DNA from: Schlesneria sphaerica
Lineage (GTDB): Bacteria > Planctomycetota > Planctomycetia > Planctomycetales > Planctomycetaceae
Reading direction: 5' to 3'
DNA: 64,000 nt
NCBI RefSeq assembly: GCF_044336245.1
Contig: NZ_CP172346.1
Location: 2,418,001-2,482,000, forward strand
Below the pieces are notes generated by a model. The model made no database searches. It worked only from the letters and a program-made list of their open reading frames with translations, and was not told where the DNA came from. The first letter of the stretch is position 1. The number at the start of each line of letters is the position of its first letter. This document shows, one piece after another, positions 1-9,732 of this stretch. A program made the position numbers and the translations under genes.

Positions 1-573
1 TGCTTTGAATCGATCATACGGCGCGTCACCCGAAAGGATGGTTCGTTCGTATGTCGCAATCGCCTTGGCAATCCCGTCCGCAGTGACATCGGTGCCGAAC
101 ACCTTCTGGAACTGGGTGCGATAGCCTTCGATGCCGTTGAGCTTCTGAACCACCTGGTCGATCTGCATGTTCATCTCCACAGGATTCTGCACGGGTCCGA
201 GCGCCTGTTCTTCCAGGGTGCGGGCTCGGCCATCCCAGAACTGAAATGCCTGAAGCGCCGCATTGATGACCGTCGGGGAATTACGTCCCCCTTTTTTTCC
301 TTCGACCCCGGTCGCGAACTGGTCACCGTTGCTGTATCCCTTGGCCGGATCATGGCAGGTCGCACAGGAGACTTTGTTATCCGCCGACAGGCGAGCATCA
401 AAATAGAGCTGCTTTCCCAGCGAGATTTTCTCGGGCGTGGGAGGGTTGTCTTTCGGATGGACGACCGGAGGCAAACCCAGGGGGCTGGCGGGATCGGCAG
501 CCATGACCTGATAAGACTGGGTGGCGACGAACACGGTTAACAAGACTGCAAAGACCGGACGATTCATTGGCAT
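1..573 (-). CDS. Di-haem cytochrome c peroxidase family protein (5' part, cut by window edge)
   Basis: Only the N-terminal 191 residues are inside the window; the gene runs off the left edge. A signal peptide (residues 1-25, ending near VMAA) precedes a first haem-binding site CATCH at residues 70-74. The stretch from LGKQLYFDARLSAD onwards, then GGRNSPTVINA and FQFWDGRA, is the classic N-terminal half of the CcpA/MauG family, periplasmic enzymes that reduce hydrogen peroxide or act on protein substrates. The same order of motifs occurs in the complete paralogue at 54214-55449. ATG at 573 and at 567 are both possible starts (MPM). The second haem site must lie outside the window, so activity cannot be judged. 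Confidence 0.9.
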   Translation of the reverse strand, partial: MPMNRPVFAVLLTVFVATQSYQVMAADPASPLGLPPVVHPKDNPPTPEKISLGKQLYFDARLSADNKVSCATCHDPAKGYSNGDQFATGVEGKKGGRNSPTVINAALQAFQFWDGRARTLEEQALGPVQNPVEMNMQIDQVVQKLNGIEGYRTQFQKVFGTDVTADGIAKAIATYERTILSGDAPYDRFKA

Positions 574-722
574 TTTTCCCAGTAGCATCGCGGATCGATT
601 CGTTTCGCGCGAACCGACGAAGAGTCATTTAACAGCAAAACGTGGCATCGAATGCCCATTCTTCATTCACACTCTGGACGTTTCAAGAGTCACCGGCGCT
701 CTACGCCTCAACACGGCCCCGG

Positions 723-2003
723 TCAGTCCAGACGCAGCCAGATGGTTTTCAGGTACTCTGTCTCAGGGCAGTTCGTTGAGATGGGGTGGTCGGGTGCCGC
801 ACCTCCCTTGGCAAAGATCTGCCCTCGACGACCAACTTCCGGAGCCGCATTCACAATCCGGGTAAATTCCTGCATATCCAGCAGTCCCGAGCAGCTGCAA
901 GTCAGCAGGATTCCCCCCGGATTCACCAACTGCATCGCGAGGCGATTCAAATCGAAATACTTGTGACGGCCTTCTTCCGCTTCCGACCGGCTGCGGATCA
1001 GCTTGGGAGGATCCAGAATGACGACATCGAACTTGCGATTATTCCGCAGCATGTCGCGCATGTAGCCGAAGACTTCCGCCTGGGTGAAATTGATTTTCAC
1101 CTGATTGATCTTGGCGTTTTCCCGGGCCAGCAGAACGGTCTCTTCGTCAAGTTCCACTCCTGTCACTTCGCCAGCATTGCCCAGCTTTTTGGCCTGCAGT
1201 GCGAATCCGCCCGTGTAGCAGCAGAGATCCAGTACAGACTTGCCTTCGACCAGTTCCGCCAGACGTTTGCGGTTTTCCCGCTGGTCACAATAAAAACCGG
1301 TCTTGTGTCCACCTGCAAAGTTCACGCGAAATTTGGTCCCGTGCTCGACGATCGTCATCTTCGCGGGAACATCGGCAGAACCATAGGGGTCCGCAGTGAA
1401 ACCTTCGTGATCCTGAGACATGGGTGCCGCGCGAAGGACTCCATGTTTGGTTCCTGCGAGGATGTCGAGCTGTGCCAGAATCGCTTCGGCTCGCTGATAC
1501 ATCCCCAGAGAGTAACATTCGGCGACGAGCACATCTCCGAACCGATCCACCACGAGACCCGGAAAGCCGTCAGCCTCGGCGTGGATGAGACGATAGGCCT
1601 CAGACTCCTTGTCCAGCTTTAGGGTGTCACGTCTCAGTGAAACGGCCTGAGCCAGTTTTTCGCTCCACCAGGCGTCGTCGGGCCGACGCATCCCCGTTCG
1701 GAGGACTCGGACAGCAATCTCGGCCTCGGGATTGAAGAGGCCATAGCCGACGACTTCGCCGCTTGGCGAAAACAGCTCGACCATATCGCCCGGCTGCGCA
1801 TCGCGTGAAACTTGTCCGAGCTGCTTTCGGAAGACAAAAGGATGCCACAAGGCCCCCCCCAGCCGGACTTCGACCGCGGGTAACGTGACATTTTCCGGAG
1901 GACACAGCGGCCGCTGCTCAAGTAACTCGCGACGAATACGGACGGGCTGCCGAGACGATTCGTAACGCCGACCAGACGATTGATAGGGAGGCTTTCGGTT
2001 CAT
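723..2003 (-). CDS. rlmI: RlmI-type 23S rRNA (cytosine-C5) methyltransferase
   Basis: A 426-aa class I SAM-dependent RNA methyltransferase. A PUA-like domain covers about residues 35-105. It is followed by the family signature GGHKTGFYCDQREN (231-244), the SAM-binding motif VLDLCCYTGGFAL (257-269), the acidic motif VELDEE (283-288), the catalytic-loop motif VILDPPKL (328-335) and TCSCSG (368-373), which carries the cysteines expected of m5C enzymes. E. coli RlmI methylates C1962 of 23S rRNA; the same substrate is inferred here. The gene stands alone, with about 150 bp to the peroxidase gene on one side and 394 bp to the PEGA gene on the other. RlmK/L-like or other COG1092 members are the main alternatives. 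Confidence 0.88.
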   Translation of the reverse strand: MNRKPPYQSSGRRYESSRQPVRIRRELLEQRPLCPPENVTLPAVEVRLGGALWHPFVFRKQLGQVSRDAQPGDMVELFSPSGEVVGYGLFNPEAEIAVRVLRTGMRRPDDAWWSEKLAQAVSLRRDTLKLDKESEAYRLIHAEADGFPGLVVDRFGDVLVAECYSLGMYQRAEAILAQLDILAGTKHGVLRAAPMSQDHEGFTADPYGSADVPAKMTIVEHGTKFRVNFAGGHKTGFYCDQRENRKRLAELVEGKSVLDLCCYTGGFALQAKKLGNAGEVTGVELDEETVLLARENAKINQVKINFTQAEVFGYMRDMLRNNRKFDVVILDPPKLIRSRSEAEEGRHKYFDLNRLAMQLVNPGGILLTCSCSGLLDMQEFTRIVNAAPEVGRRGQIFAKGGAAPDHPISTNCPETEYLKTIWLRLD

Positions 2004-2044
2004 CCGCGTATCCTATCGGACCAGTGAATCACTCACAATAAAGT

Positions 2045-2069
2045 CCGGAACCACTGTCAGTGGTGCCGG
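2045..2069 (-). promoter_or_regulatory. Small stem-loop upstream of the methyltransferase gene
   Basis: CCGGAACCAC, a 5-base loop, then GTGGTGCCGG form a 10-bp stem with one mismatch, about 40 nt upstream of the rlmI-type start codon. It would lie in that gene's leader if transcription starts further up. No known riboswitch or attenuator pattern is visible, so a role is only a guess. Confidence 0.25.
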
Positions 2070-2397
2070 AACCGTTCTACTCGCAGGGCAATACGTCATG
2101 CAAAATTCGGAGGGAGCCGTTGAGAGCAGCGCTCTCCTAAATCCCGAATCTCTTCCGCTCCAGCCATCCCCCTGGAACCTGATCGCCGAGATCGTCAGTA
2201 AGCCAGCAGCTCAGTCCCATTTCGGACACCGGCGTTCCTCTCAAGGGTGGTCGTATGCGTAAAGAGCCACTGCAGAATCACTTACAACTGCTATAGGACG
2301 GTTTTTCATCACTTTCTATACTTCGCGCGTTCATCGACAATGTGTTTCGGGGTGCCCCGAATCGCTCGTAAGCAGAGGTTCACTTCGCGGCGTCGCC
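2070..2397. other. Intergenic region without recognisable gene
   Basis: This stretch lies between two divergently transcribed genes (rlmI-type on minus, PEGA gene on plus) and should hold both promoters. No ORF with family features, tRNA or strong repeat was seen. Confidence 0.5.
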
Positions 2398-2853
2398 ATG
2401 ATTCCACCCAATAAAACTTCACAGCAAATCAAAGCGACCTGGAAGTGGTGCTTCCGGGGTGGACTGACATGCGCTTTCATGAGCCTTGCTCTGCTGGAGA
2501 CAGGTTGTGTCAGCCGCCGACTGACAGTCGTTTCGAATCCCCCCGGAGCGATGGCTCTCCTGGATGGCAAAGAAATCGGTTACACCCCCGCCTCCGCGGA
2601 CTTCATCTGGTATGGAACCCGTCAGGTGACCCTGATCAAGGATGGGTACGAGACCAAAACGGACCTCGTCACCGTTCCGGCTCCGTGGTACCAGTGGCCC
2701 GTCATCGAATTTTTCTCTGACAACTTTCTCCCGCACCGCGTCACCGATCGCCGGGTCTTCAACTTTGACCTGCAGCCCAAACAAATGGTTCCGGACGAAG
2801 AACTTCGTTCGCGCGCGATGCAGTTGCGAAACGAAGCCCAGCTCGGTCCCTAG
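2398..2853 (+). CDS. PEGA-domain exported protein (probable lipoprotein)
   Basis: A 151-aa protein with a basic start, a hydrophobic segment (residues about 22-36) and a cysteine at 37 in LLETGC, which resembles a lipobox but has Glu at -3. After this, SRRLTVVSNPPGAMALLDGK (38-57), IGYTP and TRQVTLIKDGYET match the PEGA domain, a short beta-rich module named for its motif (here PPGA) and found on surface and periplasmic proteins. The C-terminal part, with conserved WYQWP and a DNFLPHRVTDRR stretch, is typical of planctomycete PEGA lipoproteins. It is monocistronic, followed by the convergent Kdo-transferase fusion. The exact role is unknown; a cell-envelope function is inferred from the domain and leader. 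Confidence 0.8.
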   Translation: MIPPNKTSQQIKATWKWCFRGGLTCAFMSLALLETGCVSRRLTVVSNPPGAMALLDGKEIGYTPASADFIWYGTRQVTLIKDGYETKTDLVTVPAPWYQWPVIEFFSDNFLPHRVTDRRVFNFDLQPKQMVPDEELRSRAMQLRNEAQLGP

Positions 2854-2965
2854 GAACCGACGCTGTCTCATCGGGTTCTGCCACTGGTCCTACTTTGGGA
2901 CGCGTCAACTGCCTGAATGAGGTCGAGCACAACCATGCTGCCGGACACTCGGGACAGCTATTCTT

Positions 2966-5290
2966 TTACTCTTTCGTTTGTCGCCCTCGACCAGCAAACC
3001 AGAACAGGGCCGCTCCAAGTAACTCGGTGACAAACCACACGACGCGCAGCAATCCCGCGGCCACAAGTGCTACCGTCGGACCAATCTGCGGCTGATCCTT
3101 CAAGACTTCGATCAACAGCCCTTCCCGTACGCCGATTCCTCCCGGTGCGAGCAGAACGACAAATCCCCCTACTGTGGAGAGAGCGCAAGCGGCCAGCCAG
3201 ACGGGGAATTGAGCGACCTGCAGTGGGACGTCTGACATCGACTGCAGAACACATCCCAGACTCAGCCCCTGCAGTCCCCAACCGAAACAGGTCAGCATCA
3301 CCCCTTGGGAAATCAATCCTGCCGTAATCGCCGGAGCCTTTTCGGTGGACGGCATTTGGGCTGCCAGGGCCTTGCGACCAAGGCGAGTGAATAACCAACT
3401 GCTGAGTGGGGTTGTCGCCAGAGTTGCCGCGGCAACCAACCCCGGGAACAGAAATGGCGACTTCCCGATTCCTTCCAGTTGCCCGGGCCACCACCCCTCC
3501 ATCGTCGCCGGAAAGACAACCGGAGCGAGTGCCAGACTGATGGCAGCCCCCGTGGCCATGAAGATCAATGTCTCGTAGGCCGCGGTCACCCCGCCCAGCA
3601 AAGGATTCACCTGAGCCTCTTTTGCGAGAGAGCCTCGAATCACGAGAACAAGTGCTTTTCCAGGAACATATTTTCCCAGGTGACCGACGTAGTAAGCGCG
3701 CAAAGCGGTCCACCAGTCGAGAGGCTGCCCCATCCCGACGAGCATCGCTCGCCAGAGCCAGACGGAAGGAAGCCAGCTCACGAGATAACAACCGGCAGCT
3801 GCGATGAGCCACCCGAAGTGGATCCGAATCTGCTGCGGAGGAGCCGCCTCCCACAATTGATACGCACGACGTCCAATGAAGATCAGGACGAGTGCCAGCA
3901 GAGCCGTCTTCAGGACAAGCCAGAACGTTTTCTTTTTGGTCGCTTCATCAACCGGCAGCAATCGGTTATCACCGCGCGACGAGATCACCTCGGCGATCAG
4001 GTTCACCGTCCTCTCAGTCGCTCCGCGCTGTGTCGCCACAAATTGACTGGCCGCCTCGCCCATCCGACGCATCTCGTCAGGATTCTTTAACAGTTCCTCA
4101 ACGGTTTCCCTGAGTTCTTCGGGACCCCGGATCACACGGGCCGCCTGATGCGACAACAATGCCTCTGTCACATCTTTGAAGTTCCAGGTGTTCGGGCCGA
4201 AAAGAACGGCAGCTCCATATCCGGCTGGCTCGATCATGTTCTGACCGCCCCGATTGGTCAGACTGCCGCCGACGAAAGCGATATCCGCCAGCCCCCAACA
4301 GGCCCCCAGTTCGCCGATCGTGTCGAGTAAACGGATCACAGGCTCATCCGTCCCCGCTACATCGTCTTTCTGCGGCACGTCTGCAGCAATCACTTCACTG
4401 CGGCGTACCAGTCGAAATTGTCGTTGACGGACCAGTTCCGCAACCTCGTCAAACCGCTCTTTATGACGAGGAACAAGAATCAGTTGCAGCTGTGGAAACT
4501 GCGGACGCAATCCCTGCCAGGCATCAATGGCGCAGGATTCTTCGGGATCCTGGGTGCTTCCGGCGATGAAAGTTGGTGCAGCCGGATCCAAGTGGAATGC
4601 GCGACGCAGTTCCTCTGTCTTGGGATTGGCTCGATTCGATTCTGCCCGATCAAACTTGATGTTGCCGGTGACCGTGACGCGGTCCGCTGGTGCACCGAGT
4701 GTCCGCAGTCGCTCGGCATAGGTCTCCGCCTGGACGGCCAGCACGTCGAAGCAAGAGAGCAATCGGGCCATCAGGGGCCTGATCCGTGAATAGCCTTTGA
4801 AGCTTTTCGCCCCCATGCGGCCATTGATCAGAATCAAGGGAATACCGCGGCGTTTCGCCGTCAGCACCAGATTCGGCCACAGCTCAAGTTCGACGAGGAC
4901 GATCGCGGCAGGTTTAATCTCTGTCAGAGCCCGTCCGACGGCCCAACTGAAATCGAGTGGAAAAAAGGAAACGGTGTGACGCGCGTACTTTTCGCGAGCG
5001 ACATCATACCCCGTCTCGGTGGTCACAGTGATGAACAGTTCGGCTTCAGGAAATCGCAGTAAAGTCTCGTCGAGAACTTTTTGTAATTGAAGGACCTCGC
5101 CCACGCTGACCGCGTGAAACCAGATACACATCCTCTCGGGGTTTTGCCGCGTAAGCCGTCCAGTCAGCTTTTCATTCCAGCCGCGCCGGTATTTTCCGGC
5201 AGTGACGCGACGGTAGAGCAAGATCGGAGCAACTGCCGTGATGAGCAGCAGGTAGAGGCCGTTCAAAAGCCAACTGAAGACGAAGGGCAT
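2966..5290 (-). CDS. waaA: Kdo transferase fused to a flippase-like multi-pass membrane domain
   Basis: A 774-aa protein with two parts. Residues 1 to about 435 are a 3-deoxy-D-manno-octulosonate (Kdo) transferase: an N-terminal membrane anchor (LLNGLYLLLITAVAPILLY), HAVSVGEVLQ with the conserved Ser-Val-Gly-Glu, FFPLDFSW, VELELWPN, INGRMGAKSFKGY, a GNIKFD motif, and FVGGSLTNRGGQNMIEPAG in the donor-site half. These enzymes add Kdo to lipid A. Residues about 455-774 hold roughly eight hydrophobic helices with GHLGKYVPGK and LAPGGIGVREG, the marks of the lysylphosphatidylglycerol-synthase membrane region (UPF0104). The start was placed at 5290 because GGGAGAGG directly precedes that ATG; an in-frame start at 5356 would add 22 residues. 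The fusion is uninterrupted. It implies Kdo-lipid A type lipopolysaccharide in this organism. Confidence 0.88.
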   Translation of the reverse strand: MPFVFSWLLNGLYLLLITAVAPILLYRRVTAGKYRRGWNEKLTGRLTRQNPERMCIWFHAVSVGEVLQLQKVLDETLLRFPEAELFITVTTETGYDVAREKYARHTVSFFPLDFSWAVGRALTEIKPAAIVLVELELWPNLVLTAKRRGIPLILINGRMGAKSFKGYSRIRPLMARLLSCFDVLAVQAETYAERLRTLGAPADRVTVTGNIKFDRAESNRANPKTEELRRAFHLDPAAPTFIAGSTQDPEESCAIDAWQGLRPQFPQLQLILVPRHKERFDEVAELVRQRQFRLVRRSEVIAADVPQKDDVAGTDEPVIRLLDTIGELGACWGLADIAFVGGSLTNRGGQNMIEPAGYGAAVLFGPNTWNFKDVTEALLSHQAARVIRGPEELRETVEELLKNPDEMRRMGEAASQFVATQRGATERTVNLIAEVISSRGDNRLLPVDEATKKKTFWLVLKTALLALVLIFIGRRAYQLWEAAPPQQIRIHFGWLIAAAGCYLVSWLPSVWLWRAMLVGMGQPLDWWTALRAYYVGHLGKYVPGKALVLVIRGSLAKEAQVNPLLGGVTAAYETLIFMATGAAISLALAPVVFPATMEGWWPGQLEGIGKSPFLFPGLVAAATLATTPLSSWLFTRLGRKALAAQMPSTEKAPAITAGLISQGVMLTCFGWGLQGLSLGCVLQSMSDVPLQVAQFPVWLAACALSTVGGFVVLLAPGGIGVREGLLIEVLKDQPQIGPTVALVAAGLLRVVWFVTELLGAALFWFAGRGRQTKE

Positions 5291-5462
5291 CCTCTCCCTT
5301 TTTTGGCTACAGGCAGTTCGCAGGGGCGACACCCGGTTGCAGTCGCTGTTTGCCACTGGCCAGGTATCGCGATCTCAGAAGCAATGAAAACGGGAACAAT
5401 CCGGAGAGAGTCTCCCCGGATTGCGATCCCGACATAATTTTCTCAATCAGACGATCCGCCGT

Positions 5463-8400
5463 TTACGACGCACCGTGACATTTCTTGAACTTCTTTCCAC
5501 TGCCGCAGGGGCAGGGATCGTTGCGTCCGACTTTGTTTCCATAGTTTCGAATCGGTTCGACCGCAGGAGCCCCGCGATTCGCGCCGCTCGCCGAGGAACG
5601 ATCGCCTGCATTCTGTTCGAGTGCAGGATGGTCGTCTGGAATGTCATCCACAGGCGATTGATGCACCTGCGAGGTAATTTGCCAGCGATCGGCGGTCGGT
5701 TCTGGGATCTCGACAGCGATCCGGAATATGGTTCCGGTCACCTGCGAGGCAATGCGGTCCCACATCTGTTCAAATGCCCGCATCCCTTCCCGTCGATACT
5801 CAACCTTTGGATCCTTCTGTGCATATCCGACCAGTCCGATACCGGACTTCAACTGGTCCATGTAATACAGGTGATCTTTCCAGGCGGTATCCAGTGTATC
5901 CAGCACGACGGAACGTTCGGCATGATGAATTTCATACCGATATTTCCGCTCAAACTTGCTGCGCAGATCCATTTCCACAAGGGCACGCCCCTGGTGAGCA
6001 ACGTCTTCGGCAACCAGTTCCGTTCCGAATTCGGCATTTGCCCAGTCGACCAGTGGCTTCACCGCGGTCGCGCTGACAACGTCACGCTGCGTCGTCGATT
6101 CCGCCCCCTTCTTCCCTTGCGACTTCTGATGTCGTGGTCCGAAGGCCGCCGTCAGCAGTTCTTCCAGTCGTGCGGCAGCCTGCTTGCCCTGAGCGTCGAA
6201 CTGGTCACTGGTCTTCAGCAACTGCTGAGTAATATCGGCTTTCGACTTTGATTCGATGTCTTCCTTCGACATCGAGATGTCAAAGCGGTTACTGGCCCAG
6301 CGTGCCAATTCTTCCCGGTTGTAGCGGGTGACTCCGTTATGCTCCTGCATATAGTGAGACAGACCGACGGAAACGGGGAATTCGACTTCTTTGCGGTGGT
6401 ACAGGTCACGGATCGCGTTGGAAATCAGTTCGGCCGCCGATTCGGGCGAGCCGCCTTCGAATTTTGAGGGCTCAAGTTGGATCCCATACTGCTGATGCAA
6501 CCATTCTGCCAGCGACTGCGCGCCCCATTTCTCATTGAGGAAGACTTCGACTGGCGAAAAGTCAAACCGGTTAATCGATTCGAGGGCCCGATCGTAGAGA
6601 TGCTGATGCAGCTTGCCGGTATCCAGCGAATCGGCATCCCCGTCGATGAGGAAGGCCACCTTCCGCAATTCACGCTCGTTGGTATTCAAGCCGTAGGTCG
6701 TGTTCACCCAGCGTGAAAGTGCCTGCCAGTTCTGTTCACGGGCGTCGACACCTTCCGGAATACTGTCTTCGACCTGTTCCCGAATCGTTTCGTAAGCCTG
6801 ACGTTCAGACCGATCTTTCAGATAACCAATCAACTGGTCCGCGTGCATGTCCCGAATTTCACGGAGCTTCAGGTCGAGACCGCATTGCTGTTTGACCCAG
6901 GCAACGACGGTTTCCCATCGGTAGGACGGTTTCAGGAAATACTCGGTCTTCTGTTCGACCTGCTTGTCGATCATCGACAGAATCAACGAACGGCAGTCTG
7001 CACCTTCCAAGACGGATTGGCGGTAGGAATAGACTCGCTTTCGCTGCTCGTCCATCACTTCGTCATATTCGAGCAGGTGCTTTCGCTGTTCGAAGAAGCG
7101 TTCTTCGACTTTCTTCTGCGAGCTTTCGATCTGGCGGGTGACGAGCTTACTCTCGATCCGCTCACCTTCCTGCATTCCCAGGCGTGACAGCCAGTCTTTG
7201 ACCCACTCGCCACCGAACTTCCGCATCAGATCGTCTTCGAGTGAGACGAAGAAACGGCTGGAGCCATTGTCTCCCTGACGTCCCGCTCGCCCGCGCAACT
7301 GAAGATCAATACGACGCGAGTCATGCCGTTCCGTGCCGATCACGTGCAGACCGCCAAGTTCCGCGACAGTGTGCCCTTCGTCTTCCATCCCTTCGCGCTG
7401 AGCGATCTTTTTCGTCAGTTCGTTCCAGACCGATTTGGGAACGTCAAGACGTGAGGGATACAGGGGACGGCCATCTTCGTTTTTCATCTGCTTGAGTTCA
7501 TCCCAAGCGAGATACTCAGGGTTTCCCCCGAGAATAATGTCGGTACCGCGGCCTGCCATATTGGTCGCGATCGTGACCGCATTCAGGCGGCCTGCCTGAG
7601 CAATCGTTTCCGCTTCACGTTCGGCATATTCAGGTTTGGCGTTCAGCAGTTTGTGCTTGACGCCGTTCTTCGTCAGTTTGTGACTGAGTTTCTCGGAGTT
7701 CTCAATCGACACGGTTCCCAGCAGCACGGGACGTCCGGTCTGATGCACTTCCTTGATCTCTTCGACCACCGCATCCCACTTTTCCCGTTCCGTTCGGTAA
7801 ACGGCATCGGGGAACGTGATTCGTTTGAGCGGCCGATTTGTTGGAACGGTGATCACGTCCAGATTGTAAATCTTGACGAACTCGGCCGCCTCGGTCATGG
7901 CGGTACCGGTCATCCCCGAGAGCTTTTTGTAGAGCTTGAAGAAATTCTGCAGCGTGATGGTCGCCAGCGTCTGCGTCTCTTCCTTGATCCGGACCCCTTC
8001 TTTGGCCTCGACGGCCTGATGAAGTCCATCACTCCATTGACGGCCTTCCATCATACGCCCGGTGTGCTCATCGACGATGATGATTTCATCTGCTCGTACG
8101 ATGTAGTTCACATCCCGTTTGTAGAGGTGGTGAGCCCGCAGAGCGTTGTCGAGCAGGTGCGGCCACTCCATGTTCCCGGCGGTGTAGAAACTCTCGACGC
8201 CCGCCAGTTCTTCTGCGTATCGAACGCCTGCTTCCGTCAGGTGACAGGTGTGCTCTTTCTCTTTGACTTCAAAGTGGAGGTCGCGCTGCAGTTGTCGGGC
8301 GATCTTGTCCGCTTTTGGAAAGCGGGTGATATCACCATGAGCCTTCCCCGAGATGATCAACGGAGTACGGGCTTCGTCGATCAGGATGTTGTCGATTTCG

Positions 8401-9113
8401 TCGATGATGGCGTAGGTCAGCTTCCCCTGCACCTGCTCTTCGGCAAACATTTTCATGTTGTCGCGAAGGTAATCGAAACCGAATTCGTTATTGGTGCCGT
8501 AGGTGATGTCACAAGCATACGCCTGTTTTCGCTCGTACGGATCCATATTCGACTGAATGGCACCGATGGTAAGCCCCAGCCCCATGTGCAGCGGCCCCAT
8601 CCACTCCATATCGCGCTGTGCCAGGTAATCGTTGACGGTGATGACGTGAACCGAACCGGCAAGTGCATTCAGAAAGGCGGGAAGTGACGCGACCAGCGTT
8701 TTACCTTCCCCGGTGGCCATTTCGGCGATCATCCCTTTATGCAGGATGTATCCCCCGACCATCTGCACGTCGTAATGACGCATCTTCAGATAGCGTTTGC
8801 CCGCTTCTCGAACGGACGCAAAGGCTTCGGGCAGCAGCATGTCGAGCGTTTCGCCGGCGGCGAGTCGCTTCCGCATTTTGCTGGCGGTTTCCCGCAATTC
8901 ACCGTCACTGAGTTTTTCCAGTTCCGGCTCTAGCTGATTAATGCGGTCGAGAAAGGATCCTGGCAGAATCACCGTATTTCCGCTTTTATCTCGCGAAAAT
9001 CCGATGTTTCGGACGCGGCGTTCGTTGGACGAACCAAAGAGATTGGTGATGAACCGTTCGGTTCCGCCCAGGACCAGATTGAAGGTATCGCCGACTTTAT
9101 CCAGGATTTGCAT
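5463..9113 (-). CDS. secA: Preprotein translocase ATPase SecA, extended form
   Basis: The motor of Sec protein export, which binds SecYEG and drives preproteins across the membrane. At 1216 aa it is far longer than the usual 800-950. Visible are Walker A MATGEGKT (132-139), the DEAD-like Walker B IIDEIDNILIDEARTP (237-252), the preprotein cross-linking region, ATNMAGRGTDI (516-526), RGRAGRQGD (608-616) and the C-terminal zinc-binding tail with CPCGSGKKFKKCHG. The helical scaffold/wing region between EYDEVMDEQRKRV (682-694) and DHLYYMDQLKSGIGL (1080-1094) is expanded to almost 390 residues, against roughly 120 in E. coli. It contains five copies of a motif of the form L..W....YG..L....DI. The gene is monocistronic. 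Confidence 0.96.
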   Translation of the reverse strand: MQILDKVGDTFNLVLGGTERFITNLFGSSNERRVRNIGFSRDKSGNTVILPGSFLDRINQLEPELEKLSDGELRETASKMRKRLAAGETLDMLLPEAFASVREAGKRYLKMRHYDVQMVGGYILHKGMIAEMATGEGKTLVASLPAFLNALAGSVHVITVNDYLAQRDMEWMGPLHMGLGLTIGAIQSNMDPYERKQAYACDITYGTNNEFGFDYLRDNMKMFAEEQVQGKLTYAIIDEIDNILIDEARTPLIISGKAHGDITRFPKADKIARQLQRDLHFEVKEKEHTCHLTEAGVRYAEELAGVESFYTAGNMEWPHLLDNALRAHHLYKRDVNYIVRADEIIIVDEHTGRMMEGRQWSDGLHQAVEAKEGVRIKEETQTLATITLQNFFKLYKKLSGMTGTAMTEAAEFVKIYNLDVITVPTNRPLKRITFPDAVYRTEREKWDAVVEEIKEVHQTGRPVLLGTVSIENSEKLSHKLTKNGVKHKLLNAKPEYAEREAETIAQAGRLNAVTIATNMAGRGTDIILGGNPEYLAWDELKQMKNEDGRPLYPSRLDVPKSVWNELTKKIAQREGMEDEGHTVAELGGLHVIGTERHDSRRIDLQLRGRAGRQGDNGSSRFFVSLEDDLMRKFGGEWVKDWLSRLGMQEGERIESKLVTRQIESSQKKVEERFFEQRKHLLEYDEVMDEQRKRVYSYRQSVLEGADCRSLILSMIDKQVEQKTEYFLKPSYRWETVVAWVKQQCGLDLKLREIRDMHADQLIGYLKDRSERQAYETIREQVEDSIPEGVDAREQNWQALSRWVNTTYGLNTNERELRKVAFLIDGDADSLDTGKLHQHLYDRALESINRFDFSPVEVFLNEKWGAQSLAEWLHQQYGIQLEPSKFEGGSPESAAELISNAIRDLYHRKEVEFPVSVGLSHYMQEHNGVTRYNREELARWASNRFDISMSKEDIESKSKADITQQLLKTSDQFDAQGKQAAARLEELLTAAFGPRHQKSQGKKGAESTTQRDVVSATAVKPLVDWANAEFGTELVAEDVAHQGRALVEMDLRSKFERKYRYEIHHAERSVVLDTLDTAWKDHLYYMDQLKSGIGLVGYAQKDPKVEYRREGMRAFEQMWDRIASQVTGTIFRIAVEIPEPTADRWQITSQVHQSPVDDIPDDHPALEQNAGDRSSASGANRGAPAVEPIRNYGNKVGRNDPCPCGSGKKFKKCHGAS

Positions 9114-9732
9114 AATTCATCCGTTGAGTTACGAGCTGCGTGGCCCCAGGCAATATCCCCAAGTCAAACTTGGACCAATGTCATACGCTGGTACACGAGT
9201 TTCAGCAGGTGTTCCTGACGCGCTACGTCGATGACGGGCTCCATCCAGCGACTGCCAACGTGACAGGGAGATTCTCCGTGTCCGCAGCAGACGATCGCCC
9301 CTGAAAAGGCGAAAGCCGCCGGATCGACCCATAAATTGCGACGTAACTTCCTTGCGCAGCGCAGTTTATTTGTCAATAACAAACGGGTCAATCCCGCTCC
9401 CCCGACACCAGATCCGTCGGACCGGGCGGAAAAGAGCAACCATTATGCCATGCCACTCCCGATTGCCCCTCTTTCAATCCTCACCTGACAGCCCCGACCT
9501 CGAAATCGCCTGCCGTACCTGACGTCAGTCTGCCGGCGACAAATATCCCACGCCGAAGCCTCCAGCAGTGGGGTCCCCCCCCTCCAGGGCGGACTGCGGC
9601 TGGGCTCGCTCGCCCTCGCTACTTCCTTTTCATCAGGGCGAACAGTTCACACAGCACGCATGCGGCGATACTGCGTCGTCCCGGCCGTCGAAAATGGTTC
9701 AATGAGGATTCGACACCGCTGAAAAAAAATGA
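9114..9732. other. Non-coding region upstream of secA
   Basis: About 620 bp with no ORF showing family features on either strand; the small ORFs have no recognisable motifs. It should contain the secA promoter. No known leader element was recognised. Confidence 0.5.

Noticed and set aside
7653..8687. A 344-codon plus-strand frame inside secA
   Set aside because: It lies entirely opposite the conserved SecA motor and has no recognisable motif.
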